Shown piece by piece: positions 1 through 10,786 of a stretch of 64,000 nucleotides of DNA (positions within the stretch are counted from its first letter, which is position 1; each line of letters opens with the position of its first letter). A program made the position numbers and the translations under genes. Source of the stretch: Apium graveolens (lineage: Eukaryota; Streptophyta; Magnoliopsida; Apiales; Apiaceae); assembly GCF_009905375.1 (NCBI RefSeq), contig NC_133653.1:84067092-84131091 (forward strand), given 5' to 3'. The notes under the pieces were generated by a model that was given only the letters and a program-made list of their open reading frames with translations, had not been told where the DNA came from and did not search any database.

Positions 1-1386
1 TACAGTAGATTTGTATTCAGATACAGACATTTCTATAGTGGTAAGTTCAGGAACCTGAGATGATCGTGGTGATTCCTCTGCAGAGTCTGCCATGAGAGCC
101 AGATTTACATGCTCTTCCTCTTCATTCGAATCAGTATCATCCCAGCTTTTTCCTTCAGCGATGTAGGCTCTTCCTTTTTCCTTTACCACATAAGCATTTA
201 GCTTCTGTTTCAGCTTCTCATTCTTCCTTTTCAGATCTTCATAAGTTTCCTTCTTTTCATAGGAATCATTAGATTTTACTGCCTTGGGCTTTCTGCAATC
301 ATATGCAAAGTGCCCTAACTCATTGCAGTTGTAGCATCTGGTTTTTTTCTTGTCAACCCAGCATGACTTGTAGCCTCCTCTGGAGCTTGACCCTGGCGAG
401 TAGCTTCCTTTCTGAAATCTCCCTGATGAACCCTTTGTTTTTTAGTTGGGCTTTCTTCTGAATCTAACATGACTAAACTTTGCAGCCATGTAAGCCATAG
501 ATTTGTCCTCTAACTGTTCAAGTTCCTCTTGAGTATAGAACTCACTTTCATCTTCTGGCTCACCATGAGTAATTTCAGCTACAACAATTTCTTTAATTGT
601 TGAGGAGGGTGTAATCTTGTTTTCTTGAGATTCTGGTTCATGAGCTACAAGTGCAGTGGTGTTTGCAAGTGTCGTACTCTTACTGTCAATAGAACCAGGT
701 CCATAGATAATGGTTCTTTGCTCTTGCTCCAGCTCATGTGTTCTTAACTTACTATAGATCACATCCAGGGACATAGTGATAAAATCTGATCTTTCCCTAT
801 TTGAAGTGTTCTTTTGTTCCAGGTGAACTGGAAGCGTCAGCATAAAATTTCTGTTAGACTCTCGTATGGGGTAGACTTTCCCCTGCAGCTTTAATTCACT
901 TAACAGTCTTGTATATCTCTTGAAGAGTGAAGACAGTGCTTCTCCGGTTTGAAGTTTGAATGCCTCATACTGAGTCATCAGAATATCCATCTTGTTTTCT
1001 TTGACTTCCTCTGTTCCTTCCATCAAAAGCTCAATGGTCTCCCACATATCTTTTACACTGTTACTTCCTAGAAGTTGATGGCTCATATCATTATCGGTCA
1101 ATTCCACAATTATGAGTTGAAGACTTGTGTCCAGATTTATCAACTCCTTATCGATTTCCGCGTATTTAGACGGATCCCTGGGAGAAGACGTGGAAGGAAT
1201 TCTTATACCAGTTGCAGTTGTGGATTCAGCAATTACTTCCATCGGAACATAAGTTCCATTCAGTAGTATCCCAATGTAAAGTGGATTCGAAGCTTTCATA
1301 AACAACATCATCTTTTTCTTCCATAGGTTGTAATTATCTCTGTCAAATTGAGGAACCTTTATGCTTCCAATTCTTTGGTTATTCAT
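1..1386 (-). pseudogene. Copia gag (start of gag-pol), one in-frame stop, runs off window
   Basis: Gag of a Ty1/copia element read on the minus strand from the ATG at 1386. The N-terminus has the DYNLWKKKM signature of the plant copia gag domain (DUF4219/UBN2 type), and the C-terminal half contains KLRTHELEQEQR. A CX2CX4HX4C zinc knuckle (CYNCNELGHFAYDC) lies at 295-336, where it would bind RNA in the particle. A TAA at 442-444 breaks the frame, but the same frame stays open on both sides down to base 1, so this is a single nonsense change and not a natural end. Protease, integrase and RT would lie beyond the window start. The start is supported by the LTR and primer site about 150 bp upstream. 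Lineage within copia (SIRE-like?) is inference. Confidence 0.85.
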
Positions 1387-1519
1387 TTTCTTGGCGGAAT
1401 TAAATTATTTAAAATTTAAAAAATTTCAAGAAATGAGAATTTTTGAAAATTAAAAAATTCAAGAATTTTTCAAGAACTTGTTTCTTTTTACGGATCTTGA
1501 TTTGTATGTCAATCAACAA

Positions 1520-1533
1520 GCTCTGTTACTAAT
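1520..1533 (-). other. Primer binding site of copia element (degenerate, tRNA-Met type)
   Basis: On the minus strand this reads ATTAGTAACAGAGC, two mismatches from the usual plant copia site ATTGGTATCAGAGC seen at 60,168-60,181. It abuts the LTR end (CTAACA) at 1534, which fixes that LTR boundary. Confidence 0.7.
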
Positions 1534-2710
1534 TGTTAGTCCCAAAGTATCGTAGAAGGGGGGGTTGAATACGATACCTACAATCTTTTTAGATTCGTTT
1601 TAAGTTCTTCGTTAAAAGTACGAAATCAAAAACAATACAAAACAATTTGAGGAATATATTGTTTTATTAATATAAACCTTGAGGTTGCTACAATCTAATC
1701 AAAGTATTGATTAGCTATAATAAATTCAGCAGCATAACATTCTGTTTACAAGGATAATAAATTCAAGCTTTAATGGAGCTCTCGTAAACTATCTGTGTTT
1801 GCTGAAGAAGATAACTAACTGAATTGAATTACATTCACTTCAGTTTTATAGTCTTTCAAAATTAAATGAACAGCTGGCCAATTCATGTCCACACAAATCA
1901 TTTAACTTTGCTGCATTAAACTCAGTGAATAACACCTTCTGTGGCGACAGGTCTGTGGTGACACATTCTCCTGTACGGTCTCTGTGGCGACAGATCTATG
2001 GCGAAAGTTTGTATTATAATACTCTGTGGTGACAAGCTCTGTGGCGACACCTTCTCCTGTATAACTTCTATGGCGATACACACTTTCCCTGTATTGCCTT
2101 AAGCAATTTGTTCTAACACCTTCTGTGGCGACAGGGGCTTCTGTGGCGACAGAGGTGCCTTAGAGCAAATCCTATGTGGTTACTTCTCCTGTGGCGACAG
2201 GGGTTCCTTAGTGTCTTTACTTAGAATATTTTTGGTTCTTTGTCAAGTCACTCTTCAGTGTATTAATCATTTTTCTTCTGTTAATTGAATCAAAATACTT
2301 CCTTTAAATGCTGATGTTTGGTGCACTGGTCTGGTTCACAAACAACTAACCTTGAGAGGATCCTGACTCAATTTTGTCGTATGATTCTGAGTTGATACAT
2401 ACTGATGTTTATCCACTGCTTCTTTCACTGAACCCTTGATTTGTAACACTTGAAGTCAACACATGTAGCTGATACTTAAAGCCTCTTGATGTCTTATTCT
2501 TCATGGCTGCTTGAACATAGTAATGAACTTCTTCCCATGATTTGTAGGAGAGCTTAATGAATCAATCACATCATTTGGTTCTTTGTGTTTATCCTGTCTT
2601 CATCTGAAGGGTTCCTGTGCTTCACAGCTTAATAAAGCTTATCTATTTCTATTTCCATGTTGAGTTATAAATCCTCGATTACATGTTACATTACATTATG
2701 CTTTACAACA
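1534..2710 (-). mobile_element. 5' LTR of copia element
   Basis: LTR of about 1.18 kb, minus-strand sense. It starts TGTTGTAAAGC at 2710 and ends GGGACTAACA at 1534, giving TGTT...AACA termini. The inner edge is set by the primer site and gag; the outer edge is set by the sudden end of the Athila ORF reading at 2711. Its partner LTR lies outside the window, so the target duplication (candidate TTCGA at 2711-2715) cannot be checked. A cluster of CTGTGGCGACAG motifs fills its middle. Confidence 0.75.
1939..2200. repeat. Array of about ten CTGTGGCGACAG-like motifs inside copia LTR
   Basis: Exact CTGTGGCGACAG occurs at 1939, 1982, 2123, 2141 and 2189. One- to three-base variants lie at 1953, 1996, 2023, 2039 and 2068. 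Spacing is irregular (14-45 bp), so it is a dispersed motif cluster and not a satellite. It is GC-richer than the surrounding LTR. Confidence 0.85.
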
Positions 2711-3275
2711 TTCGAAGATGGCATGATGTTAGCACAAATAAACAAGTTCCAAGCCCATGCATACCTGTTCATGCATGAAGCAGGGAATGTGGAGTAATCA
2801 TTAGTGCCCCTCTTGAACTTCCAATGAGTCTCAGGCACACAGAGAGTAGCAACGATGAGATCCAAATCGAAGTCCTTAGGAGTTTATCTTTCCAAGTGTC
2901 CTGGCCCACCTTCCTCGCAAGTTGCTCAATCACTGTCCTGATAGCCTCAGCACTGTACTTAACAATCCACCCCCTCACCACCGTGAAACCATTCTTCTCC
3001 GCCTTGGCGTTGGTGTAGAACTCCCGTACAACACTCATGGGCACAGTAACGGGACCCTCATAAAAAGGAACCCAGCCCATCTCCAAAATCATCTCCAACA
3101 GCTTACCATCGTTCCCTGATGGCAGAAATCCTCTCTCCTTAGCAATAGGCTTCGAGAAAAGACTCATGTACTCCTCCTCAGCCTCAGGAGTAGAGAACCA
3201 GGGCCTCACACCACTCGCAGTAGAAGAATCGGTGGCACTGCTTCCAACTTGAGTTCTCTGTCGTTTGGGTGCCAT
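2711..3275 (-). pseudogene. Athila extra 3' ORF (putative plant transposon protein type), frameshifted and truncated
   Basis: ORF downstream of integrase, in the position often called env-like in Athila elements. It starts MAPKRQRTQVG at 3275. The middle (MGWVPFYEGPVTVPMSVVREFYTNA) resembles the 'putative plant transposon protein' domain that I recall as PF20167; this match is from memory. A one-base indel near 2,885 shifts the frame; in the next frame the domain continues (DLDLIVATLCVPETHWKF) until base 2,711, where the copia LTR begins. So the ORF is broken by both a frameshift and an insertion. No signal peptide or membrane segment is visible in the part kept. Function unknown. Confidence 0.65.
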
Positions 3276-3550
3276 CGGAATTGAAAAAGAAAGAATAAGA
3301 GCTTAAGTGTTTAGAGAGAATTTGTGTTTGAGAGTTTGTGGATTGGTGGAGAAGATGTATGCAAGTGTATGTATTTATAGGTGGAGGGATATAAATTTGA
3401 TAAGGAATAGAATTGGGAATTGATTATGGGAATCATGAGAATAATGGAATTGATTAGGAGAGGGAATTATGGGATGTGGAAGAGTAAAAATCAGGTTATA
3501 ATTGTTTTGGAATTAAAATCCCGATTTTCTCTTAATAAACTGCTATTTTT

Positions 3551-3760
3551 ATTTTATTTTTCTGAACAGGGTCTCGGCGCGGTCGCGCGCTAGGATAGTG
3601 CGGGCGCGCTCGGACAGCGCGGCCGCGCTCTAACTCTGGAATACTGGCACGGCCGCGCGCTAGGACAGCGTGGGCGTGCTTAGTTTCTGGAAAAACGGCG
3701 CGGGCGCGGGCGCGCGCTTCGCAAGCGCGGGCACGCCCAACTTCTGTACGTGGCCCTGAA
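3551..3760. repeat. GC-rich island of CGCGGCCGCGC-type motifs in Athila
   Basis: About 200 bp made of repeated GCGCGGGCGCGC and GCGCGGCCGCGC-like units in otherwise AT-rich DNA, between pol and the 3' ORF. Related islands lie in the Athila LTRs at about 23,638-23,722 and 63,655-63,735. The rest of 3,276-3,896 shows no ORF of note; on the minus strand it would be the leader of the 3' ORF. Confidence 0.8.
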
Positions 3761-3896
3761 TTTTTTCCTTTTTCTAATTTTTTTGTGTTTTTTCTCTTTT
3801 TTTCTTGCTTCCTCTACCTACTAATGTACAACATACTTGGGTTGCCTCCCAAGAAGCGCTTCTTTTATGTCGCTAGCTCGACGTAGAATCTCGAGA

Positions 3897-6800
3897 TCAA
3901 GTGGACAATAAAACGGCAGTAACCACCTCGCGGTTTGCCGTATCACCATAATAATGCTTCGACCTTTGACTATTTACCTTGAATGCTTGGCCCGGATCAT
4001 TCTCAAAAATTTCCACCGCTCCATGTGGAAACACAGTTTTAATTATGAAGGGCCCTGGCCATCTTGACTTTAACTTTCCAGGAAAAAGATGGAGACGAGA
4101 GTTGAATAGAAGAACTTGTTGCCCTGGCACAAACTTCTTGAGCACTAGCCCCCATCGTGCCACCTCTTGACTTTCTCCTTATACATCTTTTTGTTCTCAT
4201 AAGCTTGAATTCGAAACTCATCAAGTTCATTCAATTGAAGCATCCTCTTCTTTCCAGTCTCATCCAAATCCAGTTTTAATTTCTTCAAAGCCCAATAAGC
4301 TTTATGCTCGAGCTCCACATGCAAATGACACCCCTTACCATAAACCAACTGAAAAGGCAACATTCCCAATGGAGTCTTATATGCTGTTCTATATGCCCAA
4401 ACAGCTTCATCAAGCTTCAAAGACCAATCCTTCCTTGATGGATATACCATTTTCTCCAAAATGCGCTTGATCTCCCAGTTAGATACCTCAGCTTGACCAT
4501 TTGTCTGAGGATGATAAGCTGTAGCAATGTGATGATTCACATTATACCTTTTCATCACGGCAGTGAACTTGCGGTTGCAAAAATACGACCCATCATCACT
4601 GATTATTACTCTTGGAGTCCCAAACCTTGTGAATATCTGCTTGTGAAGAAAATTAAGCATGACTTTTGCATCGTTTGTAGTCAACGCCTTAACTTCAACC
4701 CATTTTGACACGTAATCAGCCGCCAACAGGATATACTAATTGTTGCAAGACGAGACAAATGGCCCCATGAAGTCAATTCCCCAAACATCGAAGACCTCAA
4801 CCTCGAGAAGCACATTAAGAGGCATCCCATCCTTTTTAGACATATTACCTACACGTTGACATCAATCATATTTCAAAATGAACTGATGAACATCTTTAAA
4901 CAATGTTAGCCAAAAGAAACCTGCTTGAAGAACACGAGCTGCTGTCTTTTCTCCACCAAAATGTCCTCCATAAGCCGTTGAGTGGCAATCTCGCAAGATC
5001 CCCCCCCCCCGTTTCGCTGTAAGGAATACATCTTCTAATGATTTGATCAGCTCCTTGGCGAAAAAGAAACGGCTCATCCCACATATACCACTTCACTTCA
5101 TGAAGAAACTTCTTCCTTTGAGCATAAGATAAGTCGAGAGGCATGATGTTACTCGCAAGGTAGTTCACAATGTCTGCAAACAACGGCTCTTCTTCTTGCA
5201 CTCCAAACAGCTGCTCGTTGGGAAAAGACTCATTTATCAAGATCTTATTTAATGAAGTAGCATTATGATTCTCTAAACGCGAGAGATGATCAGCAACTTG
5301 ATTTTCAGTTCCTTTTATGTCCTTGATCTCTAGTTCAAATTCTTGGAGAAAAAGAACCCATCTAATCAATCTAGGCTTTGAGTCTTTCTTCTAGACGAGA
5401 TATCGAATTGCAGCGTGATCAGTGAAAACTGTCACCTTAGTCCCAAGTAGATAAGATCGAAATTTCTCAAAACTATAGAAAATAGCCAAAAGTTCTTTCT
5501 CCGTAGTAGTATAATTCAGTTGAGCACCGTTGAGTGTCTTACTAGCATAGTAGACCACATGAAATATGTTGTTCTTCCTCTGCCCAAGAACTGCTTCAAC
5601 TGTATAATCACTTGCATCGCATATCATCTCAAAAGGCTCATTCTAATCAGGTGCAGTTATGACGGGTGCCATGATTAAACTCTTTTTCAATATCTCAAAA
5701 GCTGCAAGGCACTCATCATCAAATTTAAAAGAAATATCTTTCTCTAACAGACTGCACAAAGGCTTTGAAATTTTTGAGAAGTCCTTGATGAAACGCCTGT
5801 AGATACTCGCATGACCAAGAAAACTGCGAATTCCCTTAACATAAATAGGTGGAGGAAGATTCTTAATGACCCCTACCTTGGCCTTATTAACCTCGAGACC
5901 TTTACTAGAAACCTTGTTCCCGAGAATTATGCCTTGACGCACCATAAAATGACATTTCTCCCAATTGAGAACCAGATCGGTGAGAACATGTCCAAGATTT
6001 TGCAAGCATTTATCAAAAGAATCGCCAAAGACTGAGAAGTCGTCCATGAACACCTCCACATTCTGACCAATCATGTCGGAAAAGATGGCCATCATACATC
6101 TCTGAAATGTGGCTGGTGCACCACACATACCAAAAGAAACTCGTCTGAAGAAGAAAGTACCAAATGGACAAGTGAAGGTAGTCTTCTCCTGATCTTTTGG
6201 AGTGATACAAATCTGATTGTAACCCGAATATCCATCCAGAAGATAATAATACTCATGACCGGCCAACCTGTCAAGCATCTGATCAATGAAGGGCAATGGA
6301 AAACGGTCCTTCCTAGTGGCTTTGTTCAGCTTCTAATAGTCCATGCAGACTCTCAACCCCGCGACTATCCGTGTAGGGATAAGCTCATTCTTCTCATTTT
6401 CCACCAGAGTAATTCCACCTTTTTTTGGTACATATTGAACCAGGCTTACCCATGAACTGTCAGAGATAGGATAGATGATCCCTGCATCTAGCCACTTCAG
6501 AATTTCCTTCTTCACTACTTCCTACATGATAGGATTAAGTCTTCTTTGCTGCTCGACTATAGGCTTGCTACCTTCCTCTAGCAGAATTTTATGCATATAG
6601 TAAGAAGGGTTGATCCCCTTGATATCTGCTATAGTCCATCCAATTGCCGATTTGAACTCTCTCAGAATCCTCAATAGCTTTTCCTCATCGCTACCTGAAA
6701 GGTCAGATGCAATAATAACAGGCAGAGTAGATGCATCACCTAAAAAAGCATACCTTAAATGCTCAGGTAAAGGCTTAAGCTCAAGAGAGGGGGCTTTCTC

Positions 6801-6907
6801 AATAGAAGGCTTGAGGCGGTTAGGAGCTTTATTCAATTCTTCAATTCCCAGATATTCAAAAGGCATATCAATCTTCCTCTTCCAGGGAGAAGCATTCAAA
6901 TATTGCA
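3897..6907 (-). pseudogene. Athila pol: reverse transcriptase, RNase H, integrase (degenerate)
   Basis: Continuation of the Athila polyprotein after the Tekay insertion. Order on the minus strand: RT (about 6,540-5,650; DGYSGYNQI, FMDDFSVFG with catalytic DD), RNase H (about 5,630-5,390; ICDASDYTVEAVLGQ, TTEKELLAI), linker, integrase zinc region (about 5,000-4,860) and core (about 4,820-4,440; [33 protein letters not shown]), then the C-terminal part ([22 protein letters not shown]). Stops lie at 6,522, 6,333, 5,643, 5,391, 4,862 and 4,736. Frameshifts fall at the 11-C run 5,000-5,010 and at a G run near 4,150. Several stops fit CAG-to-TAG, CGA-to-TGA or TGG-to-TAG changes. Not functional. 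Confidence 0.88.
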
Positions 6908-6912
6908 ATTGT

Positions 6913-9900
6913 TGTCACACCCCCAACTTAAACAGTAAAATAAATATAGCTATTACATCATTTTAATGAAGAATACACAACCAAATCCAAGATCTTACAG
7001 TTTAGGGTTTGGGACAGCCCAACACTACCAACTATTCCATCTGATTACAAATACCGAGTCCTCACACAGCTATTATTACTTATTCTACCTAAGCTCGAAT
7101 ATAAGCATCAGCATCACAGGTCTTACGGGCAGTCTGCTTGAATCTAACCATAGCTGCTAGCTGTAATATCAGGGTAAAGTAAGGAGTGAGCCAAATGCTC
7201 AACAAGTGCTAACAGTATGACACAAAACATAAATTGAGATATACTTTTAAGAATGACAATGGAAAGACATAACTAATGATAACGAGAGATAAAACTATGT
7301 GAGATGGCATCATTTTGCTTGCATCAAAACAATTTTAAAATCATGTCTTAATCAAAATCATTTTATGACGCTACGGATTACAGCCGGTGATCAGCCGCGA
7401 AGTAATCCCGAACCTCGCTGGGTTCTAAAACATTAACGGGAATCCCTAGGCAACTTTTAAGCCTAATATAAGTGTGGAAAGGACTCGCGTCTCAGTCCAG
7501 ATCCACTATTCAAGAAAACATTTATCCCCCTTTGGGACTGAAAACCCATATTTTATTTATTTCAAAAGCTGATGCCGAATTGTAACAAAATCTCTTTTAA
7601 CAGTAAACATTTTTATTATGGGATTATAGATCAACTCGAAACACGGGAAATATGGTACTGGCCATGATTCACAAAACTTTACTCTATTAGGGTAACCAAA
7701 AGGTTTTCATATGTCAGAACGTGGACAGGAAAATATGGTGAGACTAATGGATAATATGAAGGGGTAATGCCAAACTGGGCTCAAAGCAATGGTTTCTCGT
7801 CAAGGTACAGGTGTTGGATCATTAAGAAGATAAGCTTCACGAATACTATGGGTGTTAAGGTAATGATCTCTAGCTCAGGATGTACATATATATCAGAATT
7901 GTCAAGCTTTAGGATAGGAAAGAGGGTATCAATCAATGAGGAATCATGTTGGTAAGTTTCTGACTATCAGAGTTCAAGGTAAGGTTCTATAGGGGTTCAA
8001 GTATCACGATGAGATATCAATACTTAGGAATCATCAATATGTTAATCAAGAGGATCAATCAAGTAATATAACAACTCTTTATTTTATCATGGCATTTAAC
8101 TATCATGAAAAGACTTTTGAACTACTTGCAATACATACTCAAGGGTTCATGGCATTTCTATATAATTCAAAGATAAGTGAGAGATACGCTTGATTTAAAC
8201 ATATCAAAATGACTCAGGATAATTGCATCGATATATATGAACGGTTTATAGTAAATATGAAGGTCAAGTTGAATCACTTGCCTTGAGATAGGCTGGTCTG
8301 GTCTGACTGGTAGGAGCAACTGGAGCTTCACTCGACTTTTATGGCAAGTTTTCCCTCATCTCGAGATCCTACATAAATAATAATAATCCTCATTATAATA
8401 TATTCTTACCATCTTAACCTATTTATAACCCGAAATTAAACATGGATGGCACTTAGGCCTATACGCACCTAATTTATATCCACCCTTATATTTCAAATGT
8501 ACACACGTAGCCACGTAATCACATATCGTACATTAATATCAAATAACAGCATATATACCATAACGCAACACTAGGCTTGGATGATCTCGACTCACCATTT
8601 AAGTCACTTGGTCGCTAAACTAGACAAAGTCTTCAAATTTTGGCTCCCTAACTCGATGTGCCTTTCCTAAATTATCCAAAACCTATTGACCCTCACTTGT
8701 GCCTTTTGCTCTACTCACCTTATACCATCTTATAACTATGGTGGTCGACCTAATACTCACTTTTAGGTGTTCTAAAACTACGTGATAAGTGATAGTGCTC
8801 ACTGGTGCAAATTTCAGAATGACAACTATAGATTCTTGAGTGCATTAGGCACTCTTGAACTACAAGTTTTCCTTCAAAACTTTTACACAAGACTCTCCTG
8901 ACCTAAAGGCATCTCACAAGCTTGATTTGGCTCAAGGGCCTGGCTTGGGCCTAAGCTAAAAGTCCAAGGTTCCCCTGCTTTTCTGGGCAGAAAACGCCCT
9001 GACTTGAATTAACTTCAGACACATGGTTCTAACTCATATCCTATGAACTATGGTTGTAAAAACTTCTCTGACACTCCCTCTAACTAAGGCCCAATTGGGC
9101 CTAATGAGGGCCTACCCATGACATGGTCAAATCTCCCTATTACTAAGTTGCAACAAAACTGTCCCCTGCTGGACAGATTTTGTGATTCTACTTGTGCACC
9201 TAACCAAATGACATGCAAACCTCCAACCAACTCCTAAAACCTTTTTTATACTCCCAATACTAACTTCTAGTGGCTTGGGCCTCAAAGTGCACATCAATGA
9301 CATGGTCAAAACTCACTCTAAACCTCAGGGTACTAAACTGATTTTCTGCAGAAACTATAACTCTAATTTTCCAAGGTTTTGACTTGACAAACTCACTAAC
9401 AACAAATCAATACTTAAACCAAGACTTATACATGGTAATCTACTGAACTAACTCCCTTATTCTCAAAATAACCTTGGGTGAGATCATCCATGCCCAAAAA
9501 TAACAACAGACAACTAAATATATAACATGCAACTCATGGAAAGCACATAACAAGATTTCGGCTAGGCATAAAGTTTTAAATGCTTGCAAAATCGACTTGC
9601 ACCTAATACTCAACCTTAATAATCATGAAATATAACTTCTTTTAAGTATTAATAATAAATTTATCATGGAAACAATCTATTTTAAGCACACCTATTTCGC
9701 ATTTATAGATTTTTAAACATAACAACATGATTTCGAAAAGAATAGCATGCAAAACATGGTTGATCATCATTTTAATGTCTTAAAACTAGCATGCATGGCT
9801 AAACATAAATATATAATGAAAATTCAGTAGCATGCAAAGGATTTTAAAGCATGATATCTCCATAAAACACTTAGTTAGCACATATACATAATATATCTCA

Positions 9901-10752
9901 TAGAGAGCTCTTGAATTCACAAGAATCAAGAGTTTCTCTTTGGAGATCACATAAGAACTACACATGCATCCATGGAACTTCAACTTCCAAGTCTCAAAAC
10001 ACTTGGAAAGGATATAAGATGAATGTAGGTAAAAGATTTACACTTGGGAAGATGAAGAATGAATTGAAAAATAGAAGGGGGGTGGGGGATTTGGCCTTCG
10101 ACCAAGAGCAAGGTGGGAGGGGGAAAAGAGAGAAAATTTGTGGTGTGTTGGAGTGTGGAATGATTTCTCCCACTTTGATTTTTTTGTTTTATGCTTTTTG
10201 GTTGACAAATAATGAGTGGAAGTGAGAACTACCAAAAATGTCCTTTAGCTAAAGTTAGGCCATTTTGAATGCAAGGCTAATGTAGTAATTTGGTAATAAT
10301 CAAATGAGTTAGTGGGGTTGGAAAAGTCTTATTTGCCCTTTGAGAGAATAGAAGGGTGATTTGCATGCATGGTCTCTTATGTAATTTGATAAATATGACA
10401 ACTAAAATTTATAATGATTTATTTTTATAAAATAAAATACAAGTTCAAAAATTATAAAATTTATACCATAAAATAACTTGGATTTTTAGAGACTTTATAA
10501 AATCATTTTCAAAATTTGTGAACAAAATACCTTTTAAAAGAAAAATTTTCCAAAGCTTAGAATATTCCTTATAAATCAAAAATAAAGAAATTAAATAAAC
10601 TCCTGCTTTGAAAAATCATATACTACACAAAGCAAATTTATAATACAGAAATTTTCACTCACACTAGCGTACAATCATTGAATATATTTTCATTTGACTT
10701 CAATATTATACCAAATCCATAAATAATATTACATAAAATGCCGGTCGTAACA
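6913..10752 (-). repeat. Tekay 3' LTR (about 3.84 kb)
   Basis: Near-identical to 16,206-20,064 over its length. On the plus strand it starts TGTCACACCCCC and ends GGTCGTAACA. Small ORFs inside it recur in the other copy but show no codon constraint or recognisable domain, so I do not call genes in it. Confidence 0.93.
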
Positions 10753-10766
10753 TCCTCTCCCCCTTA
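10753..10766 (-). other. Polypurine tract of Tekay element
   Basis: Minus strand reads AAGGGGGAGAGGA directly before the LTR start TGTTACGACC. This is the expected plus-strand priming site for reverse transcription. Confidence 0.85.
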
Positions 10767-10786
10767 AGGGATTCTGTCCCCAGAAT

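Noticed and set aside
9911..10225. ORF inside the Tekay LTR, repeated at 19,214-19,537
   Set aside because: It recurs only because the LTR is duplicated. The copies differ by an insertion that changes the product, and no domain is visible.
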